From Cognatishimia coralii (GTDB taxonomy: Bacteria; Pseudomonadota; Alphaproteobacteria; Rhodobacterales; Rhodobacteraceae): a stretch of DNA of 64,000 bases. Position numbers and translations under genes: made by a program. Of this stretch, positions 1-8,414 are shown piece by piece. The notes beneath the pieces are model-generated. The model made no database searches and had not been told where the DNA came from. It saw only the letters and a program-made list of their open reading frames with translations. The stretch lies in the NCBI RefSeq assembly GCF_037478305.1, contig NZ_JBBGAZ010000001.1:868001-932000 (forward strand), in the 5' to 3' direction. Every line of letters begins with the position of its first letter. Position 1 is the stretch's first letter.

Positions 1-420
1 TGGGAAGGCTCCTGCATCGTCCACGAGCTTTATACAGCGGACGACCTGAAGGCCTACCGGGAGTATGATCCTGAGGTGAAAATCATCGCCCACCCGGAAT
101 GTACCCCTGCCGTTGTGGCTGAGTCCGACTTTACTGGTTCGACCTCGGGCATCATCAAATGGGTGCATGACAACAAACCCAAGAAGGCGATGTTGATCAC
201 TGAATGTTCGATGGCCTCCAACATCGCCGACGAACTGCCAGAAGTGGATTTCGCCAAACCCTGCAACATGTGCCCATACATGAAGAAAATCTCTTTAGAG
301 AAGGTTCTTTACGTCTTGCACACAATGGAAAATCAGGTCGAAGTCGACGCAGACGTCGCTGAAAAGGCGCGACTTTCCGTGCAACGCATGATCGACCTGT
401 CTCAGAAACTGGGCCTCTAA
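1..420 (+). CDS. nadA: Quinolinate synthase NadA (3' part only)
   Basis: The frame is open from the first base, so the 5' part of the gene lies outside the window; 139 codons are visible. NadA is a cytosolic 4Fe-4S enzyme that condenses iminoaspartate with dihydroxyacetone phosphate to make quinolinate for NAD. The fragment carries the family signatures GSCIVHE near its start (Cys5 of the fragment), HPECTP (Cys34), TGSTSG (residues 45-50) and CNMCPYM (Cys88 and Cys91), which include the conserved cluster cysteines. It stops 7 bases before nadB, so nadA, nadB and nadC form one operon. Identity is clear from motifs and neighbours. Confidence 0.95.
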   Translation, partial: WEGSCIVHELYTADDLKAYREYDPEVKIIAHPECTPAVVAESDFTGSTSGIIKWVHDNKPKKAMLITECSMASNIADELPEVDFAKPCNMCPYMKKISLEKVLYVLHTMENQVEVDADVAEKARLSVQRMIDLSQKLGL

Positions 421-427
421 GCACCTC

Positions 428-1999
428 ATGCAAGAGATCAAAACAGATCGGGTCGTGATCGTCGGCGCAGGCCTCGGCGCGCTTTATGCGGCGCTGAAAC
501 TGGCCCCGACACCGGTTGTGATGATCTCTCCAGAGCCTTTGGGCGAAGGCGCAAGCTCTGCCTGGGCGCAGGGCGGCGTAGCGGCGGCGATGGCGGATCA
601 GGACAGTCCCGAGTCCCACGCCGAAGACACGCTGAGTGCTGGCGCAGGCACGGTCGACGCCGACGTCGCGCGCATGGTCACCCGCGAGGCGCGCGATCAT
701 ATTCTGGATCTGACGACGCTCGGCACGCCTTTTGATCGCACAGAAGATGGCGGCTATGTGCTGTCTCGCGAGGCCGCCCATTCCTATGCCCGTGTCGTGC
801 GCGTGAAAGGCGACCAGGCGGGGGCCGAGATCATGGCCGCCCTGATCGAAGAAGTCCGCGAAACGCCATCAATTCAAGTGCTTGAGGGCACGATGGCTGT
901 GTCACTCGACACCGAGGGCGGCGCGGTCACAGGCGTTGCGATCACGCAGAGTGACGCGGATTGCTCGGTTTCGATCATGCTGCGCGGATCGGCTTACCTA
1001 TTGGCGGGCGGCGGCTCTGGCGGGCTTTACGCGCTGACCACCAATCCGCATCGCATTCGCGGTCAGGTGATCGGCATGGCGGCGCGCGCGGGCGCTGTGA
1101 TCGCAGACGCCGAATTCGTCCAATTCCACCCGACGGCCATGGATGTCGGCGAAGACCCTGCCCCCTTGGCCACCGAAGCCCTACGCGGCGAAGGCGCGAC
1201 GCTGATCAACGAGGACGGTGAGCGGTTCATGCTTTCGGTCCACCCCGATGCGGAACTCGCGCCGCGCGATATCGTCGCCCGTGCCGTCTTTGCGCAGCAT
1301 CAGGCAGGCAACCGGCCGATGCTTGATACGCGCGAGGCGATTGGGGCCGAGATCATCGACCTGTTCCCCTCAGTTGCGGAGTATTGCGCGCGCAATGGCA
1401 TTGATCCGGTCAGGCAGCCGATCCCCGTAGCCCCTGCTGCGCATTATCACATGGGCGGGATTGCGACTGACGCCGAGGGCCGCGCGAGCCTTGGAAACCT
1501 TTGGGTTTGCGGTGAAGCGAGCTCGACAGGCCTGCATGGCTCTAACCGTTTGGCCTCTAACGGATTGCTTGAAGCCTTGGTCTATGCGCGCATCTGCGCT
1601 GAGGGCATCAAGGTGCAGAGGGTTGAGACGCAAGCCGCTGAAATTAATATGGATTTCAAAGGCACAGCAAAAGCGCCGGAAGCCGACGACGTGACACGAC
1701 TTCGGTCCACGATGTCCAACAATGTCGGCGTGATCCGCGACGCAAAAGGCCTCGCCGAGGCGTTGAACACCCTGCAAGAGATCGAGGCAAACGCCCAAAG
1801 CGAAAGCCTTTTGAACATGTGCGCAACAGCCACGCTGGTCGCGGCCTGCGCCTTTGTGCGCGAAGAATCCCGCGGGGCGCATGCACGCTCTGATTTCCCC
1901 GACCCTATGCCAGGACCCGGGAAACGTTCTAAAATGACCCTATCTGAGGCGCGCGCCATCCGCGCCCGCGTCACCGCCAAAACCGAGGACCCCCTATGA
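428..1999 (+). CDS. nadB: L-aspartate oxidase NadB
   Basis: A flavoprotein of 523 residues that oxidises L-aspartate to iminoaspartate, the substrate of NadA. The N-terminal FAD fold shows VIVGAGLGALYAAL (residues about 10-23), then SSAWAQGGVAAA; the active-site region has FVQFHPTAM, and the C-terminal FAD-binding part has LWVCGEASSTGLHGSNRLAS. These are the succinate dehydrogenase/fumarate reductase flavoprotein family landmarks in the form seen in NadB. Length is normal. It begins 7 bases after nadA and its stop overlaps the nadC start by four bases (ATGA), indicating translational coupling. Confidence 0.97.
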   Translation: MQEIKTDRVVIVGAGLGALYAALKLAPTPVVMISPEPLGEGASSAWAQGGVAAAMADQDSPESHAEDTLSAGAGTVDADVARMVTREARDHILDLTTLGTPFDRTEDGGYVLSREAAHSYARVVRVKGDQAGAEIMAALIEEVRETPSIQVLEGTMAVSLDTEGGAVTGVAITQSDADCSVSIMLRGSAYLLAGGGSGGLYALTTNPHRIRGQVIGMAARAGAVIADAEFVQFHPTAMDVGEDPAPLATEALRGEGATLINEDGERFMLSVHPDAELAPRDIVARAVFAQHQAGNRPMLDTREAIGAEIIDLFPSVAEYCARNGIDPVRQPIPVAPAAHYHMGGIATDAEGRASLGNLWVCGEASSTGLHGSNRLASNGLLEALVYARICAEGIKVQRVETQAAEINMDFKGTAKAPEADDVTRLRSTMSNNVGVIRDAKGLAEALNTLQEIEANAQSESLLNMCATATLVAACAFVREESRGAHARSDFPDPMPGPGKRSKMTLSEARAIRARVTAKTEDPL

Positions 2000-2844
2000 G
2001 TTTCGCCACCGTCCCCGATCTGATCCTGGAACCGATGGTCAAAGCGGCCCTCATGGAAGACCTCGGAAGCTATGGCGACGTCACCACGCGCGCGGTGATC
2101 GCTGCGGACACGACCTATGCGGCGCGGTTGAACGCCCGCGAGGACTGTGTGGTCTCGGGGATGCAAATCGCAGCATTGGCGTTTCGCATGGTCGATCCTT
2201 CGCTTGAGGTCACAACACGCGTTGGGGATGGGGAAAGTGCCGAAAAAGACACGACGCTGATGGAAATCAAAGGCTCTGCGGCCTCCATCCTATCAGCCGA
2301 ACGCGTGGCTTTGAATTACGCGGGCCGCTTGACAGGCATCGCGACCAAAACCGCGAGCTTTGTTGCCGAGGCCGAGGGCACCACCGCCCGCGTCACCTGC
2401 ACGCGCAAGACCACGCCGAATATGCGCTTGGCGGAAAAGCTGGCTGTGCTGCACGGCGGAGGCTACAATCACCGCTATTCCCTGTCCGATGCGATCCTGA
2501 TCAAAGACAACCACATCGCCGCTGCCGGTGGGGTGAAACAAGTTCTGGAAGCCACCAAACGCCACGCCAGCCACATGATGGCCGTTGAGATCGAAGTCGA
2601 CCGTCTGGATCAGTTGGAAGAGGTTCTGGCAACCGGTGGTGCGTCAGTCGTGCTCTTGGACAATATGGACAATGACCAGCTGCGCGAGGCAGTTGCGATG
2701 GTCAATGGCGCGATGAAAACCGAAGCGTCGGGCAATGTGAAACTTGACCGGATCAAGTCGATTGCAGCGACAGGTGTGGACTACATCAGCTCAGGCGCGC
2801 TGACCCATTCGGCGCGCACGATTGATCTGGGATTGGATTTCTAG
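1996..2844 (+). CDS. nadC: Nicotinate-nucleotide pyrophosphorylase (carboxylating) NadC
   Basis: A cytosolic enzyme of 282 residues that converts quinolinate and PRPP to nicotinate mononucleotide, closing the de novo NAD route begun by NadB and NadA. Visible signatures are EDLGSYGDVTTRA near the N-terminus, CTRKTTPNMRLAEKLAV with the substrate-binding basic residues, GGGYNHRYSLSDAILIKDNH, and the C-terminal ISSGALTHSA. The start overlaps the nadB stop by four bases. Downstream lies the convergent nusB, separated by 35 bases holding a weak 6-bp hairpin (2844-2868) with no T-run, so no clear terminator is visible. Confidence 0.97.
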   Translation: MSFATVPDLILEPMVKAALMEDLGSYGDVTTRAVIAADTTYAARLNAREDCVVSGMQIAALAFRMVDPSLEVTTRVGDGESAEKDTTLMEIKGSAASILSAERVALNYAGRLTGIATKTASFVAEAEGTTARVTCTRKTTPNMRLAEKLAVLHGGGYNHRYSLSDAILIKDNHIAAAGGVKQVLEATKRHASHMMAVEIEVDRLDQLEEVLATGGASVVLLDNMDNDQLREAVAMVNGAMKTEASGNVKLDRIKSIAATGVDYISSGALTHSARTIDLGLDF

Positions 2845-2879
2845 AGGCCCCTCATCGGTCGAGGCCTCGCCCTCTTCGC

Positions 2880-3353
2880 CTAAAACGCTTCAGGTTTGGC
2901 TTCGCGTGCCATGTGATCGAGCACGGCATTCACGAAGTTGCCTTCCTTGCCTTCCGGAAAGAAGGCCTGAGCCACCTGCACGAATTCCACGATAACCACT
3001 TTGGGCGGCGTCTCGGTTTGGGTCAGCTCTGCCCCCGCCGCGCGAAACAAAGCCCGCAAAGTGCTGTCGATTCGCCCCAAAGGCCATTTCGCCACCAGCG
3101 CACGATCCGTCATCTGATCCACCAGCGCCTGATGGTTCACCGCCTGCTCCAGCAGCTCGGAAAACAGCGTAACGTCGCCCTCAAGCATCTCATAGTCTTC
3201 GAAGACTTCACCAAAACGGTGGTCCAGAAATTCCACGCGCACCTGATCAAAGGTCTGACCAGATTGCTCCATCTGATAGAGCGCCTGCACCGCGAACAGA
3301 CGGGCGGCGGACTTCATCTTGCGTTTTTGGTTACCTGAGAGCTCAGAGGTCAT
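2880..3353 (-). CDS. nusB: Transcription antitermination factor NusB
   Basis: An all-helical RNA-binding protein of 157 residues that works with NusE/S10 at boxA sites, mainly in rRNA antitermination. Family landmarks are RLFAVQALYQMEQSG near the N-terminus, LVAKWPLGRIDSTLRALFRAA in the middle, and PPKVVIVEFVQVAQAFFPEGKEGNFVNAVLDHMA near the C-terminus (quoted in part). Its start overlaps the ribH stop by four bases, so it is translated with ribH. Linkage of nusB to ribH is widespread in bacteria and supports the call. Confidence 0.96.
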   Translation of the reverse strand: MTSELSGNQKRKMKSAARLFAVQALYQMEQSGQTFDQVRVEFLDHRFGEVFEDYEMLEGDVTLFSELLEQAVNHQALVDQMTDRALVAKWPLGRIDSTLRALFRAAGAELTQTETPPKVVIVEFVQVAQAFFPEGKEGNFVNAVLDHMAREAKPEAF

Positions 3354-3901
3354 GCGGTCGGGGTATCCTTTGTCGCGCCCGCGATTTTAAATTCGTCAGT
3401 GGCCGGAATAAAACCGACTCCCTTACGCGGGCCGCCCCATTTGCGCGAAAGCGCGATGAGATGCAAGGCCGCAGCGGCCGCTCCGCCGCCTTTATTTTGA
3501 TCTTTGGGATCGGCACGGACTTCGGCCTGGGGCCGGTTTTCCACGGTCAGGATGCCGTTACCGATGGAAAGCCCTTGCAAACCAAGCAGTTGGATCGCGC
3601 GCGAGCTATCGTTGCAGACCGTATCATAATGAGTGGTTTCACCACGGATCACGCAGCCCAAGGCCACAAACCCATCGAAATTCGCCATGCGACCGGCCAT
3701 GCCAATGGCGGTTGGGATTTCCAAAGCGCCGGGGACTTCGACGATCTCATATGTGCCGCCACAGGCCTCGATTTCGGCCACAGCGCCCGCGACCATATTG
3801 TCGGCGATGTCTTTGTAGTAAGGCGACACGACGATCAGGATCTTCACCGGACGGTCAAATTCCGCGCGCGGCATGATGTAATGTTGTTCGGATCCGGCCA
3901 T
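3350..3901 (-). CDS. ribH: 6,7-dimethyl-8-ribityllumazine synthase
   Basis: The 183-residue enzyme condenses 5-amino-6-ribitylaminouracil with 3,4-dihydroxy-2-butanone 4-phosphate to lumazine, the penultimate step of riboflavin synthesis. It contains ILIVVSPYYKDIADNM, EVPGALEIPTAI, GFVALGCVIRGETTHYD (with the catalytic His region) and GILTVENRPQAEVRA, all standard lumazine synthase motifs. The C-terminal tail beyond the core is longer than in the E. coli enzyme. It starts 3 bases after ribBA and overlaps nusB, so ribBA, ribH and nusB are one minus-strand operon. Confidence 0.96.
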   Translation of the reverse strand: MAGSEQHYIMPRAEFDRPVKILIVVSPYYKDIADNMVAGAVAEIEACGGTYEIVEVPGALEIPTAIGMAGRMANFDGFVALGCVIRGETTHYDTVCNDSSRAIQLLGLQGLSIGNGILTVENRPQAEVRADPKDQNKGGGAAAAALHLIALSRKWGGPRKGVGFIPATDEFKIAGATKDTPTA

Positions 3902-3904
3902 GAT

Positions 3905-5023
3905 TTACTCCACTTCGATCGGGCGAGTGTCGGTGATTTCCAACCCATAGGCCTCTAGGCCCAGATAGACGGCCTGCGGGGAATTTGTCAGCAAGACCAG
4001 CTTGTTAAGGCCGAGCTTTGACAGGATCTGCGCGCCGATCCCGATTTGTTTGACGGTGCGGGGGCCCTCGTCCTCTTCGACAAACAGACGGTTCTTGGGA
4101 GACCGGAAAAGGCAGACAACCCCCCGCCCCTCGCGATCCACCGCTTCCATGGCCGAGCGCATCTCATCGGCACGTTTTGCGCCAAGGCCGAGCATGTCTT
4201 TTTCGACTTTCAGCGCGTGGGTGCGCACGAGCACAGGTTCATCCGTTGTGATATCGCCTTTCACCAAGGCCACATGTTCCACGCCATGGGTTTGGTCGGT
4301 GAAAATATGCATGTCCCATTCGCCGCCGAATTCGGAATCTACGGTGCGGCGGTCAGTTAATTCGACAAGATTGTCATTGCGGGAGCGATAGGAGATCAGG
4401 TCAGAAATCGTGCCGATCTTGAGCCCATGTTTGCTTGAGAATTCAACAAGATCCGGCAGACGCGCCATCGTGCCGTCTTCGCGCATGATCTCGCAAATGA
4501 CTGACGCCGGATAGTGGCCGGCAAGACGGCTGATGTCACAGCCTGCTTCGGTATGCCCTGCCCGCACCAGAACGCCGCCTTTGCGCGCGCGCAGAGGGAA
4601 AACGTGACCGGGAGTCGCAATATCAGCGGGCCCGCATTGTTCGTTGATCGCGGTTGCGACGGTCAAAGCGCGATCGGCCGCGGAGATGCCCGTGGACACA
4701 CCCTCACGCGCCTCAATAGACACCGTAAAGGCCGTTTCATGACGAGAGGAGTTGTGCATCGCCATCATTGGCAGACCCAACTGGTCAATGCGCTCGCTGG
4801 GCAGTGTCAGACAGATCAACCCGCGCCCATGGGTGGCCATGAAATTCACCGCGGCGGCGTCTGCAAACCCCGCTGGGATCACCAGATCGCCTTCGTTCTC
4901 GCGGTCTTCATGATCGACAAGCACGAACATACGCCCCTGACGGGCCTCTTCGATGATCTCTTCGATGGGGCTGATTGCATCGCGCAGAGACTGTTCGATG
5001 GGTCCGGGGCTTTCAAACGCCAT
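3905..5023 (-). CDS. ribB: 3,4-dihydroxy-2-butanone 4-phosphate synthase with degenerate GTP cyclohydrolase II domain
   Basis: A 372-residue RibBA-type protein. The N-terminal half is an intact DHBP synthase (RibB): DHEDRENEGDLV at residues 37-48 with the acidic metal site, SIEAREGVSTGISAADRA, and the RAGHTEAGCDISRLAG region. The C-terminal half (from about residue 205) aligns in order with GTP cyclohydrolase II but lacks its zinc ligands: where RibA has a Cys-x10-Cys-x-Cys block after RVHSE, this protein has RTHALKVEKDMLGLG with no cysteine, and the QEGRGIGL segment is absent. I therefore expect only DHBP synthase activity, with GTP cyclohydrolase II encoded elsewhere. It leads the ribBA-ribH-nusB operon. 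Confidence 0.93.
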   Translation of the reverse strand: MAFESPGPIEQSLRDAISPIEEIIEEARQGRMFVLVDHEDRENEGDLVIPAGFADAAAVNFMATHGRGLICLTLPSERIDQLGLPMMAMHNSSRHETAFTVSIEAREGVSTGISAADRALTVATAINEQCGPADIATPGHVFPLRARKGGVLVRAGHTEAGCDISRLAGHYPASVICEIMREDGTMARLPDLVEFSSKHGLKIGTISDLISYRSRNDNLVELTDRRTVDSEFGGEWDMHIFTDQTHGVEHVALVKGDITTDEPVLVRTHALKVEKDMLGLGAKRADEMRSAMEAVDREGRGVVCLFRSPKNRLFVEEDEGPRTVKQIGIGAQILSKLGLNKLVLLTNSPQAVYLGLEAYGLEITDTRPIEVE

Positions 5024-5100
5024 GGGCTTGCCTTTCCAAAAATCCTGCCTCGGAGATAGCCTGATTAACGCGAAAATACCAGTGTAACAATTTCACCCCG

Positions 5101-5135
5101 CCCCAAAACGCAAAAGGGTCGCCCCTTGGCGACCC
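5101..5135 (-). terminator. Rho-independent terminator after ribE
   Basis: A perfect 8-bp stem (5116-5123 with 5128-5135) closed by a four-base loop is followed, reading the minus strand, by TTTTGCGTTTT. It sits 29 bases beyond the ribE stop and before ribBA, so ribE can end here and ribBA probably has its own promoter in 5024-5110 or depends on read-through. Confidence 0.85.
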
Positions 5136-5163
5136 CTCAAATTCCATCAGCAAAGACAGATAT

Positions 5164-5751
5164 TTACGACATATCCTGCAGCCGCGCCACGTAACGCGCG
5201 AGCGTATCAATTTCCAAATTGATTCTGTCGCCAACCGCGACATCGCCCCAGGTCGTCACCTCTTTGGTGTGGGGGATAAAGTTGATTCCAAAGTCGCAGC
5301 CCTCGACTTCGTTGACCGTCAAGGACGTGCCGTTCAAAGCAACAGAGCCCTTGGGCGCGATGTATTTCGCCAAAGCCTCAGGCGCGCGCAAAGTCACGCG
5401 CGTGCTGTCGCCTTCGTCCTGCATTGCAATCACCTCGGCGACGCCATCCACGTGGCCTGAAACGATGTGGCCGCCCAGTTCGTCTCCGACCTTGAGGGCG
5501 CGTTCTAGGTTCACGCGTTTGCCAACAGTCCAGGCATCCAGATTGGTTTTGGATACGGTTTCCGCCGAGATCTCGACGTCATACCAGTCATCGCCCATCG
5601 CGATCACCGTCAAACAGCAGCCATCGCTCGCAATCGAGGCGCCCATATCGATGGTCGAAATGTCATAAGACGTGCCAATCCGCGCTCGCAGATCGCCGCG
5701 CTTCTCAAGCTCTCGAATTTCGCCGATATCAGTGATGATGCCTGTGAACAT
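5164..5751 (-). CDS. ribE: Riboflavin synthase alpha chain
   Basis: A 195-residue lumazine dismutase producing riboflavin. The start was set at the ATG giving MFTGIITDIG, the invariant N-terminus of the family; the frame stays open 66 bases further upstream but that extension is unlike the family. Two tandem lumazine-binding repeats are visible: the first with IASDGCCLTVI, the second with VALNGTSLTVNEVEG, plus GHIVSGHVDGVAEV between them. It is transcribed toward ribBA but separated from it by a terminator. Upstream it faces the divergent capsule gene kpsS rather than ribD, which is unusual for a riboflavin gene set. Confidence 0.96.
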   Translation of the reverse strand: MFTGIITDIGEIRELEKRGDLRARIGTSYDISTIDMGASIASDGCCLTVIAMGDDWYDVEISAETVSKTNLDAWTVGKRVNLERALKVGDELGGHIVSGHVDGVAEVIAMQDEGDSTRVTLRAPEALAKYIAPKGSVALNGTSLTVNEVEGCDFGINFIPHTKEVTTWGDVAVGDRINLEIDTLARYVARLQDMS

Positions 5752-5893
5752 GGTGTCTCTCGTGTTGCATTCCGGACTCAGACCTAAACAAGAGCGCGGC
5801 TCGGCACAAGATGCCATAGTTTGGCCACGAAAAACCGTTAACCTCTCTGAAGAACAAGTGCTATAGACTTAGGTAACCAACACGAGCGCAGAT

Positions 5894-7183
5894 ATGCAGC
5901 CGAGCAGCGAAAACCGCAGTTTTCTTTTCTTACAGGGGCCTCATGGGCCTTTTTTCCGGTTGCTGGCCGATATGGTCGCGAAATCTGGCGCGGACATCTG
6001 GCGGGTTGGGTTCAATGCGGGCGATCAGGCGTTTTGGTCTGATATGTCGCGCTATATCCCCTATCGTGGCGATCTACTCGATTGGCCTACGGAATTCACC
6101 CGGATTGTTGACGAGAAAAACGTCACGGATGTCGTGCTTTATGGCGACACACGCGGCGTGCACGCCGAGGCAGTTCGGCTCGCGAAAGCACGCGGCCTGA
6201 CCGTCCACATTTTCGAAGAGGGCTATTTGCGCCCCTTCTGGGTCACTTATGAGCGCGATGGCTCAAACGGACATTCCCGACTGATGGACATCACCATTCC
6301 TCAAATGCAAGAGGCCTTGGCCGGTGCGGATATGGAATCCCCTATGCCTCCGGCGCATTGGGGCGACATGCGTGAGCATATCTTTTACGGCGCGCTTTAT
6401 CATTGGTTCGTGATGTTCGCGAATGGCAAATACCCTGCGTTTCAACCACATCGCGCATTGAATGTGCGGCAGGAATTTGCGCTGCATTGCCTGCGGCTTT
6501 TGAAAATGCCCCGCCACGCGATCCAACGCCGGATAGCCACCTGGCGGATCCGCCATGGTGGCTTCCCCTATCACCTGTGCCTTTTGCAGCTGGAACATGA
6601 CACCAGCTTTCAGGAACATTCACCGTTTTCCACCATGAGTGAATTTATCGAACTGGTGGTTGAAAACTTTGCGCTTGGCGCACCCAAGCATCACCATCTG
6701 GTGTTCAAAGCCCACCCGCTTGAGGACGGCCGTGTGAAAGTGCGCAGTCTTGCGATGGAATTTGCCCGCAAATACGGCGTCGCAGATCGTGTGCATTTCG
6801 TACGCGGCGGCAAACTCGCGCAGTTGCTCAATGAAACCCGCAGCGTGGTCACCGTGAACTCCACCGCCGGGCAACAGGCGCTTTGGCGCGGCATTCCGGT
6901 CAAGATCTTTGGCAAGGCGGTCTATGACCAGCCCGAATTCATCAGCGATCTGAGCCTGCGGAACTTCTTTGCAGAGGCCACACGCCCGGACATGGCCGCC
7001 TATCGCGACTATCGCCGTTTTTTGCTGGAAACCAGCCAGATCGCTGGCGGATTCTACGCACATCGCGGCCGCCAACAACTCTTGCGGCAGGTGGTGGATA
7101 TGATGCTCGCAAAGGAAGATCCCTACGCCGCGCTCCAATCCGGACGCGCCGCGCCGAGGCAACAGTTGCGTGCGATCAGCTAA
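5894..7183 (+). CDS. kpsS: Capsule polysaccharide biosynthesis protein KpsS (beta-Kdo transferase family)
   Basis: A 429-residue cytosolic protein of the KpsS/LipB family. In group 2 capsule systems KpsS adds the first beta-Kdo of the lipid-linked linker and KpsC extends it. Landmarks are the N-terminal FLFLQGPHGPFFRLLADMV, the pattern FEEGYLRPFWVTYERDGSN, the HPLEDGR segment, and VTVNSTAGQQALWRGIPVK near the C-terminus, the nucleotide-sugar binding region shared by Kps capsule proteins. It is first in a three-gene plus-strand cassette with a Wza/KpsD-like lipoprotein and kpsC. No kpsM/T/E transporter genes are in the window. Confidence 0.9.
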   Translation: MQPSSENRSFLFLQGPHGPFFRLLADMVAKSGADIWRVGFNAGDQAFWSDMSRYIPYRGDLLDWPTEFTRIVDEKNVTDVVLYGDTRGVHAEAVRLAKARGLTVHIFEEGYLRPFWVTYERDGSNGHSRLMDITIPQMQEALAGADMESPMPPAHWGDMREHIFYGALYHWFVMFANGKYPAFQPHRALNVRQEFALHCLRLLKMPRHAIQRRIATWRIRHGGFPYHLCLLQLEHDTSFQEHSPFSTMSEFIELVVENFALGAPKHHHLVFKAHPLEDGRVKVRSLAMEFARKYGVADRVHFVRGGKLAQLLNETRSVVTVNSTAGQQALWRGIPVKIFGKAVYDQPEFISDLSLRNFFAEATRPDMAAYRDYRRFLLETSQIAGGFYAHRGRQQLLRQVVDMMLAKEDPYAALQSGRAAPRQQLRAIS

Positions 7184-7278
7184 AAGACACAAGGTCTAGC
7201 GCTGGATTTTATCCCAGTAATCTGGTAATTTAGCGTTAATAATTGAGGCAGAAAAACATAGGTCGAGGAGACCGAGCA

Positions 7279-8412
7279 GTGAAAACCCATTCCTCCCGTT
7301 GGGCGAAGTCTATCGCCGTGGTGGCGGCTTTGGCCGTTGTAACGTCATGCGGCTTGCCCCGCTCTGGCCCGAACAAGCGCGAGATTTATTCAGGGTCCGT
7401 TCAACAACAGGGCGACGCTTTTGTGGTGTCCGTCAATGACCGCGTGACCCGAGCCACCGCTGTGGATATGGCGCTGGGGTTCTCGAATAAATTCAAAAAC
7501 GCGGGCATCCTGGGATCTGACATTATTAGCCCCGGCGACACTCTGTCGCTGACCATTTGGGAAAACGTCGACAAGCCTTTGCTTGGCCCGGAAGGTCAGG
7601 TTGCGGCCGTTCTAGAACAGGTTCAGGTCGATGGCTCTGGCCATATCTTTGTGCCCTATGCAGGCCGCATCCGCGCGGCAGGCAACACACCAGAGGCCGT
7701 GCGCCGCATCATCCGCGGCAAGCTCGAAGACCAAACCCCCGATCCACAGGTCGAAGTGCGCCGCGTGGCGGGCGATGGCTCTACCGTGTCGATTGTGGGC
7801 GCGATTGCAGGCCAAGGCGTCTATCCAATCCAACGCCCCACCCGCACCCTGTCTGCGATGCTTGCGCAGGCTGGCGGTGTCACCGTACGCCCCGAAGTGG
7901 CGCAGGTCACAGTCACCCGCGGCAAGGAAACCGGCAAAATCTGGTTCCAGGATCTTTACGACAATCCGCATCTGGACATCGCGCTGCGCGGCGGCGACCG
8001 CATTCTGGTCGAGGCCGACACCCGCGCCTTTACAGCCCTTGGCGCAACTGGCACCCAGACGCGTATGACTTTTGACAACCAAGCCATTTCGGCGATTGAG
8101 GCAATTGCCCAAGTCGGAGGCCTGAACACCCGCGCAGCTGACCCGACCGGCGTTTTTGTCTTCCGCAACGAACCTGCAGAGATCGCGAATGTCGTGATGG
8201 GCCGCGACGATCTGATCGGCGCACAGCGTCTGGTCTATGTGCTTGATCTGACGCAGCCCAATGGCATGTTCCACGCGCGTGACTTTGTCATTCGCGACGA
8301 CGACACGCTTTACGTAACCGAAGCGCCGTTCACCCAGTGGGATAAGACGATCTCGGCGCTCACCGGATCTGCAGGCCAAATCAGCGGTCTGACGTCTTTG
8401 ACAGGCGGCTAA
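7279..8412 (+). CDS. Polysaccharide export outer-membrane lipoprotein (Wza/KpsD-like)
   Basis: A periplasmic/outer-membrane protein of 377 residues with a polysaccharide biosynthesis/export (SLBB-type) fold, likely forming the exit channel for the capsule made with KpsS and KpsC. I chose GTG 7279 because GAGGAG lies 8 bases before it and the product opens with a clean lipoprotein signal (basic KTHSSRWAK, hydrophobic core, lipobox VTSC at about residue 24). A TTG at 7243 is in frame but leaves a poor leader. Domain signs are ISPGDTLSLTIWENV, the repeat GRIRAAGNTPEAVRRIIRGKL, and SLBB-like segments with VSIVGAIAGQGVYPI and AIAQVGGLN. kpsC begins 2 bases after its stop. Confidence 0.88.
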   Translation: MKTHSSRWAKSIAVVAALAVVTSCGLPRSGPNKREIYSGSVQQQGDAFVVSVNDRVTRATAVDMALGFSNKFKNAGILGSDIISPGDTLSLTIWENVDKPLLGPEGQVAAVLEQVQVDGSGHIFVPYAGRIRAAGNTPEAVRRIIRGKLEDQTPDPQVEVRRVAGDGSTVSIVGAIAGQGVYPIQRPTRTLSAMLAQAGGVTVRPEVAQVTVTRGKETGKIWFQDLYDNPHLDIALRGGDRILVEADTRAFTALGATGTQTRMTFDNQAISAIEAIAQVGGLNTRAADPTGVFVFRNEPAEIANVVMGRDDLIGAQRLVYVLDLTQPNGMFHARDFVIRDDDTLYVTEAPFTQWDKTISALTGSAGQISGLTSLTGG

Positions 8413-8414
8413 GG

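Noticed and set aside
2844..2868. GAGGCC/GGCCTC hairpin between nadC and nusB
   Set aside because: Only 6 bp, long loop and no T-run on either strand; not convincing as a terminator.
5752..5893. FMN riboswitch near ribE or ribBA
   Set aside because: None of the conserved RFN-element sequences were seen upstream of ribE (5752-5893) or ribBA (5024-5163).
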